This document shows positions 23,642-34,703 of a stretch of DNA of 64,000 bases, in pieces. The stretch is from contig NC_092859.1 of the NCBI RefSeq assembly GCF_032062135.1, positions 41,475,008-41,539,007 on the forward strand, read 5' to 3'. Source of the stretch: Pyxicephalus adspersus (taxonomy: Eukaryota; Chordata; Amphibia; Anura; Pyxicephalidae). Within the stretch, counting starts at the first letter, position 1; the number at the start of each line of letters is the position of its first letter. Position numbers and translations under genes: made by a program. The notes under the pieces are model-generated. The model made no database searches. It was not told the DNA's origin and saw nothing but the letters and a program-made list of their open reading frames with translations.

Positions 23642-23897
23642 CTTGGAAATAGTAGAAACACCTCTGTTTTATACACACCTTAGATATCTAGGATATGGTG
23701 TTTTTTTGTTTTGACACAAGAACTAGAGAAATCCTTGCAATAATTATGGTCAAAGTGCATGAACCTAAATTTAGAAAGAGATTATCCTAAATTAACCTGC
23801 ATTAAAGATATTCCAGGAAATAAGCCTTAGTATAACATAGAGCAAGAAAACAAACTGCCTTTGAACAAATACTCAAGGACAAGCCCTTCTGATGCAA

Positions 23898-24010
23898 TGA
23901 GCCTGTTTTAAAGCTCTTCAAGACTGGAGAAGATACACTTTTATCAGTGAACCTGGATGATCAAGGAACACTCATATTTAACCTACTTGTTTTTGTTAAA
24001 TGCTTGAAGA
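23898..24010. repeat. Foldback MITE copy d, truncated
   Basis: Left arm only: AAAGCTCTTCAAGACTGGAG followed by ATCAGTGAACCTGG. Confidence 0.65.
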
Positions 24011-24240
24011 GACAAATATTGCTTTTTATCAAAGTATATCACCATTATGTGGATTACTTATTTACATGACCATGAAGTAGCGTTGCTACTTTGTTAACAC
24101 TTTATAGTGTTTTATCAGTCAAAATTGAAATGTAAAAAGTGGAATGACAACCAACTCAAGCTATCATCCTGACTCTCTATAGTTTTAGAATATACATATT
24201 TCAATGTAAACAAAAATTGTATGTATAAAGCAGTTGTTAC

Positions 24241-24521
24241 CTGTTGAACTCCAAATTCAAGACTTTTCCATGATATTTTTTTGTCTCCAAACAAAAGGGG
24301 ATCCGCATAAACAGCAACAAACTGACGAAGTTGAATAAAGAAGTTTGACAAATTGATGTGATCACAGCTTGTGAGAATGCTGAAAATCCTACTGAGCATG
24401 ACTTCACCAGCGACCATCTTTTTTTTAAAAATAACTTCATATCTATCTTTCCACAGGTTCTTTATCTTAGACATTAACCAATGAATTTCCTTCATGCACA
24501 CATCATCATACTGATGCCACT
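24241..24521 (-). CDS. rnf213: RNF213 exon 9: start of the N-arm
   Basis: A 281-bp exon begins EWHQYDDVCMKE (human DWHQYYDIVYMK). It continues with VAGEVMLSRIFSILTSCDHI and NLSNFFIQLRQFV, matching the human [20 protein letters not shown] and FFTQFEQF segment. The acceptor is CTATTCAG and the donor CAACAG|GTAACA. A roughly 60-bp (AT)n tract begins about 20 bp upstream of the acceptor, where the branch point would normally lie. Phase 1 in, phase 0 out. Confidence 0.95.
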
Positions 24522-24538
24522 CTGAATAGAAAAAAAAC

Positions 24539-24540
<2 letters not shown>

Positions 24541-24597
<57 letters not shown>

Positions 24598-24600
24598 ATA
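24541..24600. repeat. (AT)n microsatellite next to the exon 9 acceptor
   Basis: An uninterrupted TA run of about 45 bp passes into TATTTATATT. In gene orientation it ends about 20 bp before the AG of exon 9. Confidence 0.9.
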
Positions 24601-24994
24601 GATAGATATATTGGGTAAGTCAAATAATAAATAGTGTCCATCTGCCTTGAGAATCTTTGCCCGCTCTTTACCTAGAGATCCATGTTTGCAGTGTTTCAAT
24701 GCTACTAAAATGACCATATATCCCTTCTAGCTACACTTCTTGCATCAAATTGTTATGTATTGTACAATATCCCCATAGGAATACATATAAACAATCTATT
24801 TATCTTTGTGCTCTTCTCTCACACAACATTTCTGCAAAATAATCTAAAGATCTTTCGTGTCTCACCTACATAACACCTACCTACATATATGAAACTATGA
24901 AGCATGGAGCAGACTGCTGTATTAGTGACAATTGAAAGGGATAAATGTCTGGACAAAACGGATGATCAGATATATGAAATATTAAAAGCATACT

Positions 24995-25330
24995 GTCTGC
25001 ATGGAGTTTGTATAATCATTCTGCATTTGTGTGGGTTTCCAATTTGGATTCCTCCCACATCACAAAAACATGCAGTTAGGCTAACTGGCCTCTCCTCAAA
25101 TATTGGCCTTAGACTGTGTTATTGACATATGATTGTGGAAGGAACATTGGATTGTGAGCCCCTGAGGGACAGTTACAGCCATGACTATTTACTATGTCTA
25201 TATATAAAGCTTTGCATCTATGTGTGATGGACAGTTACAGCCACGACTATAGACTTTGTCTATATATTAGGCGCTATGTAGTTTGTTGACACTTTATCAA
25301 TACAAGATGATAATAATAAAATAAATTAAT
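24995..25330 (+). repeat. tRNA-derived SINE, 5'-truncated copy
   Basis: GCATGGAGTTTGTATAATCA, CACAAAAACATGCAGTTAGG and GGATTGTGAGCCCCTGAGGG match the body of the SINE at 13048; a duplicated segment near the tail lengthens it. Confidence 0.78.
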
Positions 25331-25400
25331 ATTGATCGTAATAATATAAAGATGATCCTTTTTTTTTAGGTATTCAGTTTTACTTTGCAGTATATCTCAC

Positions 25401-25603
25401 CTTTTCCATGAATGAGTCTAGACTCCATATACAGGCAGCGATTCATGGGTGAACTATATTGCGCATCAATGTTATAAATGAATTCATATTCCTCCTTCCC
25501 ATGTGCTCGCACTATAACATATTTGTATGGGATATCTCTGTCCACATATTGTTTAGAAATTTGAGTCTGTCCTTCATACAGAAGTCCACAGTCTTTTACT
25601 TCT
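25401..25603 (-). CDS. rnf213: RNF213 exon 8: second half of the CBM20-like module
   Basis: A 203-bp exon (acceptor ATTTTACAG, donor AAAAG|GTGAGA) encodes DRDIPYKYVIV...EEYEFIYN...MNRCLYMESRLIHGKG. Human RNF213 has DKYIPYKYVIY...FEYEFIYK...VNRCLFIKSSLLGSG at this place. The YKYVI and EYEFIY strands followed by NRCL are the clearest family match in the window. Phase 2 in, phase 1 out. Confidence 0.96.
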
Positions 25604-27639
25604 CTGTAAAATGAAAAAAAAGTTTGACATCTTAAACCCATAAAAATAAGCGTTATGATGGAAAAAAATATACTTTTATTTACAACAATTAAAAAATGAG
25701 ATTGGACTTAATGTTGGCTCATATAAATTGAAAAGGTTCATTTATTAATTATTATAGACTCCAAAGATAATTTTTTTATTGGGTAAGTGGATTAACTTCA
25801 TTATAACATAAATTAGTTAGTTATCATGAAATTTGTTTTTTTTTGTTTTTTTTTTGCCTGATAGCATCATGGTAAAGTTTCCTGTATATAAAGATAGCAC
25901 TAAACAAACCTAAAATTATCTACTGCCAGAATAAAGGATTTATTTCAGCTAATGTCAGTTTTCAGATTTAGATAAGCAAGCATGAGGTGAAGGAGAATGG
26001 TTTTCTTCTGTTTGGAAGAGGGGAAGGGATTCAGATAACAGTTTTTTTCTGTGTAAGTAAAGGTATAACAGGTGTATTCAATTCCAGTCATTCTGACCCT
26101 TTGTAAACCATTCCTTACTTCACTGACTGCAAATCCTGGTCATCAAGAACTGAAGTTGGACATTCCAGTTCTGGAATTAAGCTCAAAAAGTCAAGGTGTA
26201 AAAAAAAACAATAATGAGTTGTTTTCTGATATGTTTAGTGAGATGAAGGTTTTTGTGTCACAAACAAAATATATCGACCATAGTCATAACATAGGTTGGT
26301 GTGCCTACCAAACCACATTGTAGCTAAACTGAGCTGTAAATAAAAAAATGAAAAGGTAAGGTTGTAGCTAGTCCTTTAAATAAATTAAATAAAATAGGAG
26401 GGACTAGTAACCAATGAGATGGTGAAAAAAAGGATTAATGTAGAGGGCGTACTAATACATGTTTTGATATGGGATCATTTAGTAAATTCACCAAATTGGT
26501 ATAATTTTTGAGATTAGGCTTACATGGAAGGGCCTACAAATGTTTTAAGTGGGGAGTGGTATGGTTGGAGAGGAGGAAAGTGTTTGTGAACTGAGCTTGA
26601 TATCAAGCCCTCCCAGACCTTTTTAGCTGCAGGCATTGTAGGGGAATTCATTCTTAAACCTAAAATAAAAACAGTATTTCATGTTAATTTCTAAAATATT
26701 ATATTTGTTACCATGATAGGGGATTTTAAAGAGGTAAAGCAATTTTGGTAGGATAAGCATCTTAAATACAGCTATGTGGCCTAGGGTCGCCTGAGGGTGA
26801 TGTTGAGTTATAAGGCCTCACTTTAGAAATATCTAAAGTGTGTGGCAAGACGTCAAGCAATATTTTTTTTTACCTAGGTGAGGATTACAGTGCAAGCTGA
26901 GTAAAGTCGTATGTTACTGTGTAAGATATTGTCTTCCTATAATTGAATAGTTAGAGGCTAAAGCAAATATTTTGACCTAAAAATTTTGGGGATGCTTCTG
27001 AAGCTAAAAAAAATACCCTAAATTAGACACTGGTTCCCATACCAAGTCCCAAAGATGGAAGTACTAATTACTTTGGAAAGATTTGGTCTTGTTTCCCACT
27101 ATATCACCAAGACACTAAGTGAAGAGAAATCTCCTCAGTAGTACACAGCAAAAGTAATTCAGGACATTTAGCTCCCCAAATAGGCTGGCAACAACAACTA
27201 ACGGCATCACTTTAGGCTCACACTCCAAGCCTTCATTTGACACCTGTACTATTACTTGCACTAAACTTGCTTTACTCACCTGTCCCTGTTCCCTCACAGG
27301 GTGCCGCAATCTTCTACTTTCTTGTCTTCCTGTAGAAGTTTTTAAGACATCTTGATTGACCAGGCTAGGATAACTCCCGTGCAGGCGCGCAGGAATTAAT
27401 GTGTTTCCCTGCACACACAAAGGTACCCGGGATTGCCAGGTATCTTTGCAACCAAAGCTTTTTGCAAGATACCTGGAGCGATCAGGCGGGTAGGAGGCAT
27501 TTAATGACCTGCCTGAACATGTATTCTTAAAAGTGTCAATTTGATTCCATTTTTAACTAAAAATTGTTGTGGTATGGGTAAAAAAGCACATTCATAAGCC
27601 TAATAACACAAGTAAAAAAAAATAAACTGAAAAACTTAC

Positions 27640-27798
27640 TTTGAGTAGTTCATTGTACAGATGACATCTGTCCATGCCTGGTAGCCTTTTATCTCTCCAC
27701 CTTTCACTATCACTTTATCCTCCTTAAATTTAACACCAAAATCCTTGGAAACAATAACATGGAAATACAATGTGATACAATCCTCAGGATCAAGTTTC
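27640..27798 (-). CDS. rnf213: RNF213 exon 7: first half of the CBM20-like module
   Basis: A 159-bp exon (acceptor GTCTACAG, donor AAA|GTAAGT) encodes ITLYFHVIVSKDFG...VIVKGGEIKGYQAWTDVICT. It matches human VTVFFHAIISLHF...VFIRGGEEFGESKWDSN. The pattern of beta strand, Gly-Gly and Trp fits a starch-binding (CBM20-like) fold, described by others for the RNF213 N-terminus. The fold name is from family knowledge; the alignment to RNF213 is direct. Phases 2 in and 2 out. Confidence 0.92.
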
Positions 27799-28157
27799 CT
27801 GTAGACATAAGAATAAACAAGTTGTATTTAGGCACGTATTATGAAAGAAGTAGTTCTTGAAACAGCATTAACATGCTTGTATTTATCTAAAAGCAGCACA
27901 GTACCAAATATTCCAAATCAAATTATACCTGTAAATGAAGAATGTAAATATTTATCTTCTCTGTTGCTTGCACTCCTAAACACTGCTCCATTCTGAGCTT
28001 TAGACAATCTTCTGGTTTCCCACAGTTCTTGCTGTTTATTGATGCTGACCTCCATGTCTTATTTGCATGAAGGTCAGTTGCATCAGCAGTGCATAAGTCA
28101 TGCCAATCTGGGACATACAGTACATACTGGGGCATAGGAATACAACCCAAACCCTTA

Positions 28158-28606
28158 CAGGTAGTTAAGGACATACAACATATGGATGACGGGGAGGGGG
28201 CGGTTAGCATGACTTGCAGAAGAAGTCTTTTGGTTGTAACTCTTTATTGACCAAGACAAACTCTGCAGTTGTTTCTTTTTGCAAATCAAAGCACGGCTTG
28301 CTCCAGACGTTAATGAATGTCCAAGCTCCATAAAGTTTTTTTTTTGCTTTGTGCATTTATTAAAATATAATACCTGTTCCGACTTACATACAAACCCAGT
28401 GCTCAACCCAGAAATTTTTTTAAGCCAGGTGGGAAGAAATTGTAGGTGGGTGGCAGCCCCTATATTGTGACCAAACTCTTTAGTAACCACCCAAAAACAG
28501 CCGGGTGGGTGCTGAAAAGTGCAGGGTGGTGCACCCAGCTAAAAAGGCCTGGGGAGAACCCTGAAACCTACAGTCCTCATCTCGTATGTAACCCGGGGAC
28601 TGCAAG
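28158..28606. mobile_element. Second copy of the CAGGTAGTCCCCG Tc1/mariner-like element
   Basis: It shares CAAACTCTGCAGTTGTTTCT, AAGCACGGCTTGCTCCAGAC and TGTTCCGACTTACATACAAA with the reverse of 11406-12440, and ends GTAACCCGGGGACTGCAAG. It lacks the CpG-rich insert, confirming that insert's boundaries. A separate insertion at about 28392-28562 (GCTCAACCCAGAAATTTTTT...CACCCAGC) interrupts it. Confidence 0.8.
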
Positions 28607-28933
28607 TAGTTTTGGTTTGTGTTTGGGGTTAGACTTATAAATAATTTACACATCCAATGGTGTTGACAAAATCACTAACACAAAAGGTTTAGGTGGATAC
28701 AAATATATTATGTAAGCTGACATTGCTGAACTTGTTCTAAAGAATTCTAACTGACTGAAATTTCAGTAAAGCTGATCATTTGGCTTCAGTTATTTCATTC
28801 ACATATAAAAATAGGCATGCAGATAAATGTGTGGCAAAGTGTGAAGCAATTAGTTGAGCTACAAACCTATTCTGGTTCAGGCAAAGGGAAAAGGCATAGG
28901 AATAAAAGGGCCATTAATAAAAGCATACACAAT

Positions 28934-29145
28934 GGACCTGAATAATTAAAGCTCCCCAAGATTAGAAAAGATGGACTATCATGGGAGAACCTGGATGATC
29001 CAAAAAACCTGAAATGAATTTGGGCTAGGATCGAAAACATTTGCTTAGAAATTTAAAACGATTTTAAGAAGTTTCTCAATCACCATGGTTCTCCCATGAT
29101 CATTTTTTTTCTCCAGTCTTGGGGGAGCTTTAAAGAATCTGGTCC
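28934..29145. repeat. Foldback MITE copy e
   Basis: GGACCTGAATAATTAAAGCT at the start; GGGGGAGCTTTAAAGAATCT and GGTCC at the end. Confidence 0.82.
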
Positions 29146-29256
29146 ACTGTCTTGGTATTGATCATCTTTAAAAATAATGATTTTTTTTTTTAATATGCAC
29201 ATGACAAAACTGCAAAAAAGTTTGTGCATAATTATGAGTGAGTCAGCATACTGCAC

Positions 29257-29339
29257 CTTTTCAAAGCTTCTTCTTTCTCTTTGTTTTCTGTCTTTTCTTT
29301 GTTGGTAGATTCGCCTTGCAGATTTGAAGCAGTTTTCCC
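29257..29339 (-). CDS. rnf213: RNF213 exon 6: short linker exon
   Basis: An 83-bp exon encodes GKTASNLQGES followed by a Lys/Glu-rich stretch ending EEALKR. The acceptor is the unusual TATCATAAG|GGG and the donor is AAAAG|GTGCAG. It starts at phase 0 and ends at phase 2, joining exon 7 correctly. Its start copies the start of exon 5 (SGKTATHLQGS), including the preceding TTTTATCA intron bases, so exons 5 and 6 share an origin by duplication. Confidence 0.75.
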
Positions 29340-29560
29340 CTTATGATAAAAGAAAATAGAAAGGAGCTCAATGAATATTTTTTTAGTAAAACAATGAAAA
29401 AAAATTCTTATGCAAGCAAAAACCTTTAAGTAATTTTCAATAACTGAGCTATTTATATCTCCTAATGTAACTCTCCTATAGACCAGATATCTATAGATAG
29501 ATATAAATAGTTTTCTAAATTAGACAGCCAGAACTATCTTGTATCCAAAACTGCATTATA

Positions 29561-29740
29561 GAATCTGATTTATTAAATCTCTCCAAGGCTGGAGAGGGTA
29601 CACATTTATCAGCAAAGCTAGGTGATCCAGCAAACCTGGAATGGATTTTTTAAGTATTTTTGCTATTTGTTGGTTTTCAATCCTGCACCAGATCCATTGC
29701 AGGTTTGCTGGATCACCCAGGTTCACTGATGAAAGTGATT
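29561..29740. repeat. Foldback MITE copy f, right end lost
   Basis: CTGATTTATTAAATCTCTCC opens the left arm; the right arm stops after GATCACCCAGGTTCACTGAT. Confidence 0.8.
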
Positions 29741-30543
29741 TTTTTGAGTTGTGCCTGCTCCCTATAAAGCAAGGAGGAGGACCACCCTCTTCACCCTACT
29801 CCAGTCCAATAATTTAACTGATTATTCAGGAATTAACATTTGCTTCCCAAAATGACATGTGCAATGCACTACTTCCTACTGCAAAATGTTAACCAAAGAA
29901 AGCTGTCACTTTTGTTCAAGATATAACAGGCTCTCAGCTCCCTCCCTAACCTGGTCACAAGATGTATGCAAAAAGCATTGAATTCACAAAGCAGTCTTAT
30001 TCATTATCTACAAGCTGACAGCTAAGTCTAGAGGATAGATCCTAACCACAAAAAGTTCCTGAATAAAGATGAAAAAGTAAAGTAAATCTAAACCAGAACC
30101 TTATGTTTAATTTAAAGTGTTGAGAACTTAGAAGCACTGTCAAGTTTTTATTGTGGACTGTGTCCCAGGTGATGACATTCACTCTCTCCAGTTGTCCTGG
30201 TGACCACTGTCAGCGAGACTAAAAGTGGTGGGAAATCCAAAATTTTGAGGAACAAAAAAAATTTGGCTATAAAAATACTTAAAGACATTGTTAGTAGGAG
30301 TGCTGTGATAACTTGTATAGGAAATATTATAATTCTGCAGGTGGTACACCTATCGATTACCTAGTCTACCTGCACTTAACACACAAAAATAAACTCTAAG
30401 GCTAGGTCCCTTATAAACCAGATTCCTTTCATTATTATAAGGTATTATAAGTTCACATATTCAATTAGGTGTCCCATATTGTTTAAACCTCAAATAACAA
30501 TAACATTTCCATTTATACATTTGACAGCTTGGTAATAACTCAC

Positions 30544-31242
30544 CAATAACCCATCCTCATTATTGTTCTTAAAATCTTCTTTTTGATGTGTTTTTTTTTT
30601 CTCATTTTGGGATGCTTTTACATTTTCTTTTTTCTTTGCATCAATATTGTTTTTGGAAACCTCCTCCTGCTGTGTTTCTTTATTTTTGTTTTTGGATTCT
30701 TTTCCGTCTTGTTTTTTCTTTGTATCATTGATGTTTTTGGAAACCTCCTCTTGCTGAGTTTTTTTAATATCATTTTGAGATGCTTTTCCGTCTTCTTTTT
30801 TCTTTGTATCATCGTTGCTTTTGGAAACCACCTCTTGCTGTGTTTCTTTATTCTTGTTTTGGGATGCTTTTCCATCTTCTTTTTTCTTTATATCATTATT
30901 GTTTTTGGAAATCTCCTCTTGCTGAGATTTTTTATTTTTGTTTTGGGATGCTTTTCCATCTTCTTTTTTCTTTGAATCATTTTGGGTTGATGTATTTAAG
31001 GAGTCTTGGGGACTGTTTTTAGTATTTTCACCAATTTCCTTTACACAGTTGTATTTATTTTGTGACTTTGTTGTTGTTTTAGTAGTTTCACAGATTTTAT
31101 CATCACCAGTATTTTCATTATTATTATTTGCCTCTGCACAGATTTTCTTCTCTTTGTTGGCTGAAACCTTTGTTGTGCCCTCTTTTTCTGCACTGGACAT
31201 TTTTTCAATGCTACCTTGCAAATGTGTAGCCGTTTTGCCAGA
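30544..31242 (-). CDS. rnf213: RNF213 exon 5: repeat-bearing linker exon
   Basis: A 699-bp exon (233 codons, phase 0 at both ends; acceptor TTTATCAG, donor TTG|GTGAGT). It opens SGKTATHLQGS and then resembles the end of exon 4. Exon residues 91-230 are five tandem 28-residue repeats beginning KKK(E/Q)(D/N). It is highly charged and almost free of hydrophobic residues, so likely disordered. I know no such repeat in mammalian RNF213, so it is probably a frog-lineage expansion. The open frame across 699 bp and matching phases on both sides support a real exon. Confidence 0.85.
30553..30972 (-). repeat. Coding minisatellite: five 84-bp units in RNF213 exon 5
   Basis: Five consecutive 84-bp units encode 28-residue repeats with a shared frame: KKKEDGKASQN..., then (K/E)(S/T)QQE(E/V), then SKNNND-like ends. 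Units 1-3 are closest to each other; units 4 and 5 have diverged (KKKQDGKES, KKKENVKAS). Whole-codon units keep the frame, so copy number could vary between alleles without breaking the gene. Confidence 0.92.
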
Positions 31243-32119
31243 CTGATAAAAAAAAATAAATACAATTCTCAACACAAAGACACTCTAGAAAACTTTTCCA
31301 TACTTTATTGAACAGGTTTTGGACTGACTCAAGTGAATTTTGTATTCCCATACAAGTGTATGGGAATGCAAAACTAGAATGTCAAATGTAAATGTCAATG
31401 AATTCAAAATAATCCAAGGCTTCACAAACCGGTGTAAAAAGATCTATTGATAATAACAAATCTAAAGTCTGTCCACATAAGCCCAAACAATTGCTTTTCA
31501 GGTAAGCCCAAAGTTATTCTGCTGCTTGGTGGGCACAATTTTATTATTAAACACTCATCAAGTGTGTCAAAAAAGCACTAAATTACATTAACATTCTCTT
31601 TTATTGTATACAGCTCCAAGATGTGTCCATAATGAAGTTCACCTGTACAATGTAATCCTAAAGACTTTTGAAGTGAGCACCTAGTTCTAGTTTTGTAATA
31701 TTACTCTTTATTTACTCAAGGTAACAACTACTAAACTGGAGAAAACTAGGACCAAAACAATGACTTCCCAAATGATGATAAAGGAAAAGATGTTTTAAAG
31801 AAATAATAAATCCATACATTAATGTGGTGATAACATTTTAAAAACAAATTGATATAATTTAAATATAACTTTACAGGATATCCTACACCCCATATCATTG
31901 TTCAAAATTAGGAAAACATACTCATCTGCCTGATACTGGATAATTTTGTTTGTATAGGATGGTAGTGTCAAAAAATTAGATTCTTTGGGAACATTAGAAA
32001 GTTTTACAGTACACATGCAATCCCAGACAGTACCTAATTGGAAATTTGGACATTAGACACCTAAAAACAGCATACTAGCACACCCAACACAAAAGTTTGA
32101 CAATTTAGCAGTAACTAAC

Positions 32120-33211
32120 CTTAGAATCCTCCTTAATGTCCTTTATGTGCTGTGACGTTTTCTTATTTTTGTTTTTCGATCCTTTTGCATCTTCATGCTT
32201 GATTACATCTTTCTGGATTAATGTATTTGAGGAGGTTGGGGGACTGTCTTTACAACTTTCATCAGTTTCCTTTTCAGTGTCATTTTTGTTTTGTGGATTT
32301 CTTGTTGGCTCAGTTTCACTGCATTTAACATTACCAAAATTTTCAATATCATTATTCGCTTGGCCAAAATTGTGATCTTCATTAATTAATACCTTTGTAG
32401 AAATATCTGCTTTTGTGTCATTCCTATTATCTTTGTGAATAGGTTGCAACTTGTTTTTGGTCTTTTCATTTCTTGGTTCTACTTCAAGGGTCTTTTCAGA
32501 GCTAGCTGATTTTTTTAACGTGTGATCCTTTTCATCCATCTCAAGTTTAGCGTTGCTTTTGTCTGTATTTTGCATACCTATATTACCAGTATCTTTTAGA
32601 TTTTCAATCCTGGAGATAATATTTAACCCTTCACTGTTTGTTTCATTTAGACTGTCATGCTCATTTTCAGGTTCAACCCTCTTAAGTTTTGAGTCCACTG
32701 ACATGTCTATGGCATTGTCAGAAAGTCTTAGTTTTTTGACCTGATCAACTAATATCTTCTCATGTTTGGGGTCCTCTTTCTCAAAAAAATTCTTAATTTC
32801 TAAATTGGCAAAACTGGTAACCATACTTTCAGGATCTTCTTTCTTTGAAGACTCCTCTCTACTGGACACTTTGGTCTTTTCATCTTTGTCTTCCTGTTCA
32901 CTTTTGTTTTTGCCTAATGGAATATCCTTAACTTGTATTGATACTGCATTCTCTAGCATGCTATAAGGATTTTCCCAATTTTTTAGGTCTGTGTTTTCAT
33001 CACCAGTCTGAAATAATCTATTGGTAGCATTAAAGTTTTCTGTAGTCGATACAGTGGGTTGAGTGATTTCACCACTACCAGGGTATGTAAGACTTTCACA
33101 TCCATCATCATTATCACTTTCAACAATAATGGGATCTTTCAAGTCATTTGGAAGTGAACTAAATGTAGAATCATTGCCTGTCTTCTTTTTACTTTTTTTT
33201 CTGTTTCTCTT
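32120..33211 (-). CDS. rnf213: RNF213 exon 4: large acidic/basic low-complexity linker
   Basis: A single 1,092-bp exon (364 codons, phase 0 at both ends) runs from acceptor TTCTTGCAG to donor AAG|GTTAGT. It starts KRNRKKSKKKTGNDS and continues as charged, Ser/Lys/Glu/Asn-rich, presumably disordered sequence (model residues 95-458). It corresponds to the poorly conserved N-terminal linker of RNF213. The last 89 or so codons (32120-32386) resemble the first part of exon 5, for example DSPPTSSNT with DSLNTSTQN and KGSKNKNKKTSQ with KASQNKNKKSQQ. That indicates an ancient internal duplication. Confidence 0.85.
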
Positions 33212-33799
33212 CTGCAAGAAAAATTTGATTTTTTTAATATAAAACTAATACATGTTTGGGAAACAGACATATGGTAGGACTAGTCAACTCTAAGTAGCCA
33301 AATAGGTTTAAAATATTATAGCTATACCTAACTAATTTGGCCTTTCCTACTGCAGTCAATTGAGGCCCAGGTTACCTAGTTTGCAAATTCAAAATGCATT
33401 TAGTTAGAGAACAATTTTTTTATGCTGTTTGACCTCCCACAAATGGACTGTTGACAGTGCCAAATCCAAATCAATCTAACTTGAGGATCAGACCCTAGCA
33501 ACAAACTGAAGGATTAATCATAAGGCAAAGATTCCACTCAACCTCTAGGATAGACAATCTCTGCTGAAGAGTTCAAGAAATATAGACCTTACCTATGCAG
33601 CTCAGAAATTATTGTTACCAGAAATTATTGTTACCAGGCTGGTCTTTAAACAAGGTTTTCATTTTTACTGTGACGTCACAGTTTACTGACCTTGGAAACC
33701 AGATTAAACCTTTAATCAAAAGGTATTAAGTACACAAAGGATAAAAATCAGCTTTGTACACATCAAATGCATTTGCAAACCCTGATATTTTTTTACAAA

Positions 33800-34050
33800 A
33801 CAAATTAACCCCTTAGATTGTAAGCTCTTCTGCTCTTCCTGTGTCACTGTTTGTATATGCATATCTCCTTACTCCCTAACAGAGGGATTGTCCTGACTTT
33901 TGGGACCAAAAGCCCCTGTTCCTTTTTGCTCTTCTCTCCTCCTTTTGGTCTGATGTTCTGACTGCTAATAAATGCCTGTCATTTGCAACCCCTATTTATT
34001 GTACAGTGCTGTGTGCTATGTTGGCGCTATATAAATCCTGTTTATTACAA
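33800..34050 (+). repeat. SINE-related tail repeat
   Basis: TTAGATTGTAAGCTCTTCTG through CCCCTATTTATTGTACAGTG to TTGGCGCTATATAAATCCTG has the tail layout of the frog SINE family. Confidence 0.65.
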
Positions 34051-34689
34051 CCCACCCACAGCAGGCTGCCTGCAGCTAACTAGAGGGGGCAGATGCAAGA
34101 CCAGTCATAGCGCACAAAGCGAGAAAGCAGCAATGACTAGTCTTTATTACAGAAAAATTCCATAAAGAAGCAAGAATTGGATTACTGCACAGCCCTGGAA
34201 AAAAAACTGAGCACATGATTCAAATAAAAATACACATACAATTTGTTTTAGGACATTATTTACTCACCTTTAGATATAAATTAGTATTCAATAAAAAAAA
34301 AATTAGTGTATCTTTGCAAATACTTTTTAATTTATGCAAAAAAACGTAACCAAAACATAGCGATTTAGCACACAAGCTAAGAAAAAAAATACACAATGCT
34401 CCCGATACAAATAAATTTATAAGGATACATTGGATTATAAATAATAACAGGAAATGTTTTCAAAAAGAATTTAATTAAAACATATATATTTTGACTGTTC
34501 ACTTACTTCTCACAGCCAAACACCCTATTTTAAGTGTTTGAGACATCTATGAAAAAAAATGTAGTCACCTAAATTTCCAGGCTATGCTCTTGGAGAGGTA
34601 TTTTTAAGTGTATTCACAGCTAAAAATAGGATTAGGGAAGAGCTGAAAACTCTATCAAGTTATATTTTACTATCTGTGCCCTGCTGAGA

Positions 34690-34703
34690 TTTCTTTCACT
34701 TTC
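34690..34703 (-). promoter_or_regulatory. ISRE-like element in RNF213 intron 3
   Basis: The minus strand reads GAAAGTGAAAGAAA, a triple GAAA array fitting IRF/ISGF3 binding (GAAANNGAAA). It is intronic, about 10 kb downstream of the promoter ISRE, and could be an internal interferon-responsive enhancer or alternative promoter. Inference from motif only. Confidence 0.4.

Noticed and set aside
30583..31246. Plus-strand open frames rich in Phe and Leu opposite RNF213 exon 5
   Set aside because: They are the antisense shadow of the Lys/Asn/Glu repeat exon, and the minus frame has matching splice sites and phase.
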